DNA from: Streptomyces sp. HB132
GTDB lineage: Bacteria; Actinomycetota; Actinomycetes; Streptomycetales; Streptomycetaceae
Direction of reading: 5' to 3'
Length of the DNA stretch: 64,000 nt
NCBI RefSeq assembly: GCF_016909575.1
Contig: NZ_JAFBGA010000007.1
Coordinates: 248,001 to 312,000 of the forward strand
In this document: in pieces, positions 60,628 through 64,000 of the stretch
How positions within the stretch are numbered: the first letter of the stretch is position 1
Layout of the letters: every line of letters begins with the position of its first letter
The notes under the pieces: model-generated
Database searches by the model: none
Told to the model about the DNA's origin: nothing
The model's input: only the letters and a program-made list of their open reading frames with translations
Made by a program: the position numbers and the translations under genes

Positions 60628-61817
60628 GCGCGGCCCTCGACGCGGCGCAGATCCGCGGTCTCACCCGGGAACTGCTGGCCGCACACCCTCCGTCCACCAC
60701 CGGCCGCACGGAGTTCCTCGAGGCGCGCTTCGACGCCGGCCTGGCGTGGGTGCACTACCCCGTCGGGCTCGGCGGACTCGACGCCCCTCGCTCGCTCCAG
60801 CCCGTCGTCGACGCGGAACTGGCCGCTGCCGGAGCTCCCGACAACGATCCGCGCCGCATCGGCATCGGTCTGGGCATGGCCGCGCCGACCATCCTCGGAT
60901 TCGGGACCGACGAGCAGAAGCGGCGCTTCCTGCGCCCGCTGTGGGTGGGTGAGGAGGTGTGGTGCCAGCTGTTCAGTGAGCCGGGAGCCGGATCCGACCT
61001 CGCCGCGCTCGGTACGCGCGCGGTCAGGGACGACGGGGGTGACTGGGTGGTCGACGGGCAGAAGGTCTGGACGTCCAGCGCCCACGTGGCGCGCTGGGCG
61101 ATCCTGATCGCCCGCACCGACCCCGACGTCCCCAAGCACCGTGGGATCAGCTACTTCGTCTGCGACATGACCGACCCAGGCGTCGAGGTGCGGCCGCTGC
61201 GCCAGATCACCGGCGAGGCCGAGTTCAACGAGGTCTTCCTCACCGGCGTGCGCATCCCGGACAGCAGGCGCCTCGGTCCGGTGGGCGACGGCTGGAAGGT
61301 CGCCCAGACCACCTTGATGAACGAGCGCGTCTCCATCGGAGGGGCTCGCATCCCGCGTGAGGGCGGGATGATCGGAACCGTCGCGAAGGCCTGGCGCGAA
61401 AGGCCCGGCCTGCGCACCCACGACCTTCACCAGCGGCTCCTCACGCTGTGGGTCGAGGCCGAGGTCGCCCGGCTCACGGGCGAGCGGCTGCGTCAGCAGC
61501 TCGTCGCCGGACAACCGGGCCCCGAGGGCTCCGGCATGAAGCTCGCGTTCGCGCGCCTCAACCAGGAGATCAGCGGGCTCGAGGTGGAACTCCTCGGTGA
61601 CGAGGGCCTGTTGTACGGAGACTGGACCATGTGCCGCCCGGAACTGGTCGACTTCACCGGACGCGACGCCGGCTACCGCTACCTGCGGTCCAAGGGCAAT
61701 TCCATCGAGGGCGGTACGAGCGAGGTCCTGCTCAACATCGTCGCCGAGCGCGTCCTCGGTCTGCCCGTGGAGCCGCGCAACGACAAGGACGTCGCCTGGA
61801 AGGATCTCGCCCGATGA
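60624..61817 (+). CDS. Acyl-CoA dehydrogenase (subunit 1)
   Basis: A 397-residue FadE: flavin loop WCQLFSEPGAGSDLAALGTR and VWTSSAHVARW, C-terminal YRYLRSKGNSIEGGTSEVLL. It oxidises acyl-CoA to enoyl-CoA with FAD. ATGA overlaps on both sides join it to the reductase and a second dehydrogenase, an arrangement seen for two-subunit enzymes such as those for steroid side chains. Confidence 0.92.
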   Translation: MSAALDAAQIRGLTRELLAAHPPSTTGRTEFLEARFDAGLAWVHYPVGLGGLDAPRSLQPVVDAELAAAGAPDNDPRRIGIGLGMAAPTILGFGTDEQKRRFLRPLWVGEEVWCQLFSEPGAGSDLAALGTRAVRDDGGDWVVDGQKVWTSSAHVARWAILIARTDPDVPKHRGISYFVCDMTDPGVEVRPLRQITGEAEFNEVFLTGVRIPDSRRLGPVGDGWKVAQTTLMNERVSIGGARIPREGGMIGTVAKAWRERPGLRTHDLHQRLLTLWVEAEVARLTGERLRQQLVAGQPGPEGSGMKLAFARLNQEISGLEVELLGDEGLLYGDWTMCRPELVDFTGRDAGYRYLRSKGNSIEGGTSEVLLNIVAERVLGLPVEPRNDKDVAWKDLAR

Positions 61818-62935
61818 CCGCACAGACCGAACCCGCCCAGGCACCCGACCTGCTCTACTCGGAAGCCGAGGAGGACCTGCGGTCCGCCGTGCGCTCCCTG
61901 CTCGCCGACCGGGCCGACGCGCCGACGGTGATCGCCGGGATCGAGTCCGACACGCCGTACGACCTGCGGCTTTGGGAATCCCTCGCCGCAGGGATCGGAG
62001 CCGCCGGACTGCTGGTCCCCGAGAAGTTCGGCGGCCAGGGTGCCACCCACCGTGAAGCCGCCGTGGTCCTGGAGGAGCTGGGGCGCAGCGTCGCTCCGGC
62101 CCCCTACCTGACCAGCGCCGTCGTCGCGACCGAGGTGCTCCTCGCGCTCGGTGCCGACGACGGGCCGACCGTCGAACTCCTCGGCGAACTGGCGGCGGGG
62201 CGCAAGGTGGCCGTACTCGTCCTGCCCTTCGCCACGGCCCCCGCCGACGGAGCCTCGGCGATGACCGGGACCCTGGGGCGGACCGTGACCGGCGTCGCGG
62301 AGGCGGCGGCGGCCGACGTGCTGCTGGTGCCCACAGCGGAAGGGCTGTACGCGGTGGAGGCCCGCGGGGAGGGTGTCACCGTCCAGCCCCACGTCCCGCT
62401 CGATCTGACCCGCCCGCTCGCCGCGGTCACCCTGGACGGGGCCTCCGGCACCCGGCTCGCGGAGGCGGGACCCTCGGCCGCGGCCGTGGGTGCCGGGCTT
62501 CTCGCCGGTGCCGGTCTGCTCGCGTCCGAGCAGCTCGGACTGGCCGAGTGGTGCCTGGCCGAGACGGTCCGGCACACCCGCGAACGCCACCAGTTCAACA
62601 GGCCCGTCGGCTCGTTCCAGTCGCTCAAGCACCGGATGGCCCAGCTCTGGCTGGAGGTCGTCTCCGCGCGAGCCGCCGCCCGCAACGCCGCGGACGCGCT
62701 TGCGGCCGGCAGCCCGGACGCTCCGCTCGCGGTGGCCGTGGCACAGGCCTACTGCTCCGGGGTCGCCGTGCACGCGGCGGAGGAGTGCGTCCAGCTGCAC
62801 GGCGGAATCGGGATGACCTGGGAACACCCCGCACACCTGTATCTGAAGCGGGCCAAGGCCGACTCGATCGCGTACGGCACCGCGGGACGGCACCGCGAGT
62901 CCGTGGCCGGGCTGGTGGAGCTGCCGGCTCCGTGA
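61814..62935 (+). CDS. Acyl-CoA dehydrogenase (subunit 2)
   Basis: A 373-residue FadE-like protein. It retains RQFNRPVGSFQSLKHRMAQL-type and HGGIGMTWEHPAHLYLKR blocks but is weak in the central flavin loop (no clear EPGAGSD), as in the partner chain of alpha2beta2 dehydrogenases. Coupled to 60624-61817; likely they form one heteromer. Confidence 0.9.
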   Translation: MTAQTEPAQAPDLLYSEAEEDLRSAVRSLLADRADAPTVIAGIESDTPYDLRLWESLAAGIGAAGLLVPEKFGGQGATHREAAVVLEELGRSVAPAPYLTSAVVATEVLLALGADDGPTVELLGELAAGRKVAVLVLPFATAPADGASAMTGTLGRTVTGVAEAAAADVLLVPTAEGLYAVEARGEGVTVQPHVPLDLTRPLAAVTLDGASGTRLAEAGPSAAAVGAGLLAGAGLLASEQLGLAEWCLAETVRHTRERHQFNRPVGSFQSLKHRMAQLWLEVVSARAAARNAADALAAGSPDAPLAVAVAQAYCSGVAVHAAEECVQLHGGIGMTWEHPAHLYLKRAKADSIAYGTAGRHRESVAGLVELPAP

Positions 62936-63157
62936 GCCGGACACCGGGCGGGGACGCGCGCGCTCATACGTGTCCCCGCCCCGCCCTGCGGGGTGCCCGG
63001 AGCGCAGCGGAGGGAAACAGCAGGCGCGGTGCGGTCGGCGCCGGGACGACGGCTGTTCCAACTCTTGGCAGGTACCTGACTTTGTGGGGGTCCGTGCCTC
63101 CATACTCGTCGCGTCCCCCCGCCCGCTGCACCCCCACGACCGCCTCAGGGAGACCCC

Positions 63158-64000
63158 ATGGCGCACCTGACCCGTCGCAGAGTCTTCACCACCGCCCTCG
63201 CCACCGCCGCCGCGGGCGCGCTCATCCCCACACAGGAAGCCGAAGCGGCCGCCGCCCGCCCCCGCGGTCCCCGCCCGCTGGCCAGGGCACACGCGCACAA
63301 CGACTACCTGCACCCGCGCCCCCTGCGCGACGCGCTCGCGCACGGATTCACCAGCGTCGAGGCGGACGTCTTCCTCGTCGACGGCGAACTGCTCGTCGCC
63401 CACGAGCCCGAGAGCCTCGACCCCGCACGCACCCTCGTCTCGCTCTACCTGGACCCCTTGCTCGACCTGGTCCGCTCCCACCACGCCGGACACCGCGGCG
63501 CGCTGCAACTGCTGATCGACATCAAGGCGGACGGTGCCGCCGCCTACCTCGCTCTCGACCGGGTGCTCCGTCGATACCGCCCCATGCTCACCCGCTCCGT
63601 CCACGGCCGGGTCCGTACCGGCGCGGTCACCCCCGTCATCTCGGGAGACCGTGCCGCCCGCGTCCCGATGGAGGCACAGACCACCCGGTACGCCTTCTAC
63701 GACGGGCGACCGGACGACCTCGGCACCGCCGCACCGGCCTCCTTCATCCCGCTCATCAGCGGCAACTGGTCCACGAGCTTCAGCTGGCGGGGGGCCGGCT
63801 CCTTCCCCGGTGCCGAACGGGACAGGCTGCGCACCCTCGTCTCCGGAGCCCACGCTCGCGGGCAAAGGGTTCGTTTCTGGGGCACCCCCGACACTGCCGG
63901 TCCGGAACGCGACGCGTTGTGGACCGAACTCGTCGCCGCTGACGTCGACCACCTCAACACCGACGATCTGGCAGGGCTCGAGACCTTCCTCCGGCGACGC
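63158..64000 (+). CDS. PI-PLC-like phosphodiesterase, Tat-exported (3' truncated by window)
   Basis: 281 codons to the window end without a stop. The N-terminus is a twin-arginine signal (TRRRVFTTALATAAAGALIP) ending near AEAAAA. The mature part has HAHNDYLHPRPLRDALAHGF and SVEADVFLVDGELLVAHEPE, typical of the PI-PLC/glycerophosphodiesterase family (two active His, acidic metal ligands). It would cleave phosphodiesters outside the cell. Good AGGGAGA before ATG. Confidence 0.9.
   Translation, partial: MAHLTRRRVFTTALATAAAGALIPTQEAEAAAARPRGPRPLARAHAHNDYLHPRPLRDALAHGFTSVEADVFLVDGELLVAHEPESLDPARTLVSLYLDPLLDLVRSHHAGHRGALQLLIDIKADGAAAYLALDRVLRRYRPMLTRSVHGRVRTGAVTPVISGDRAARVPMEAQTTRYAFYDGRPDDLGTAAPASFIPLISGNWSTSFSWRGAGSFPGAERDRLRTLVSGAHARGQRVRFWGTPDTAGPERDALWTELVAADVDHLNTDDLAGLETFLRRR

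Overview
The window is 64 kb of very GC-rich chromosome with the gene content of a Streptomyces-type actinomycete: GTG and TTG starts, many ATGA and GTGA start-stop overlaps, F420-type and LLM flavin enzymes, IdeR/DmdR-like iron boxes and a DUF6381 protein. I see no rRNA, tRNA, CRISPR array, insertion sequence or phage gene. It reads as a patchwork of stress, metal and nutrient modules with several decaying genes.

Region 1 (1-11.8 kb) is a compact island of the DosR/OsdR (dormancy, hypoxia, oxidative stress) type. It holds a NarL-type response regulator divergent from a double-GAF histidine kinase, three universal stress proteins, two CBS-BON proteins, an Acg-like nitroreductase, nicotinate phosphoribosyltransferase, an Rv1733c-like membrane protein, and two related zinc alcohol dehydrogenases at its ends.

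Region 2 (12.1-15.2 kb) is a persulfide-detoxification module. Two identical 14-bp palindromes precede an MBL-fold/rhodanese fusion, a rhodanese and a TauE-type permease. A His-free CsoR-family (CstR-like) repressor lies convergent with its own operator. A fourth similar site at 57.96 kb precedes a second rhodanese, suggesting one regulon.

Region 3 (15.4-19.6 kb) is an Asp23/Gls24-AmaP envelope-stress locus divergent from an ECF sigma factor. The sigma gene is coupled to a protein that joins a zinc-finger anti-sigma motif to an Asp23-like domain.

Region 4 (20-25.2 kb) has an AI-2E family transporter, a coupled glycosyltransferase-GtrA and DUF6056 membrane pair, and a VOC protein. Region 5 (25.3-33.6 kb) is an iron island: a siderophore ABC importer and, divergently, an IrtAB-like ABC heterodimer with complementary degenerate ATP sites, each arm led by an iron box.

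Region 6 (33.6-42.7 kb) contains a frameshifted anti-sigma-type ATPase, an acyltransferase, an AraC regulator beside a PhyH dioxygenase pair, an IclR regulator, a secreted alpha-amylase, a PfkB kinase, a broken dihydrofolate-reductase-like gene and a GH114 lipoprotein. Region 7 (43-51.2 kb) has a P1B-4 metal ATPase with its ArsR repressor, an LLM oxidoreductase, DUF2267, an orphan ECF41 C-terminal remnant, a YciO protein, FprA and an F420-type nitroreductase.

Region 8 (51.2-64 kb) is catabolic: a PmoA/Gfo-Idh pair, an acetylxylan esterase, an aldo/keto reductase, a proline iminopeptidase, a PIG-L deacetylase, an XRE-cupin regulator, a quinone oxidoreductase/acyl-CoA dehydrogenase operon, and a Tat-exported PI-PLC-like protein cut by the window end.
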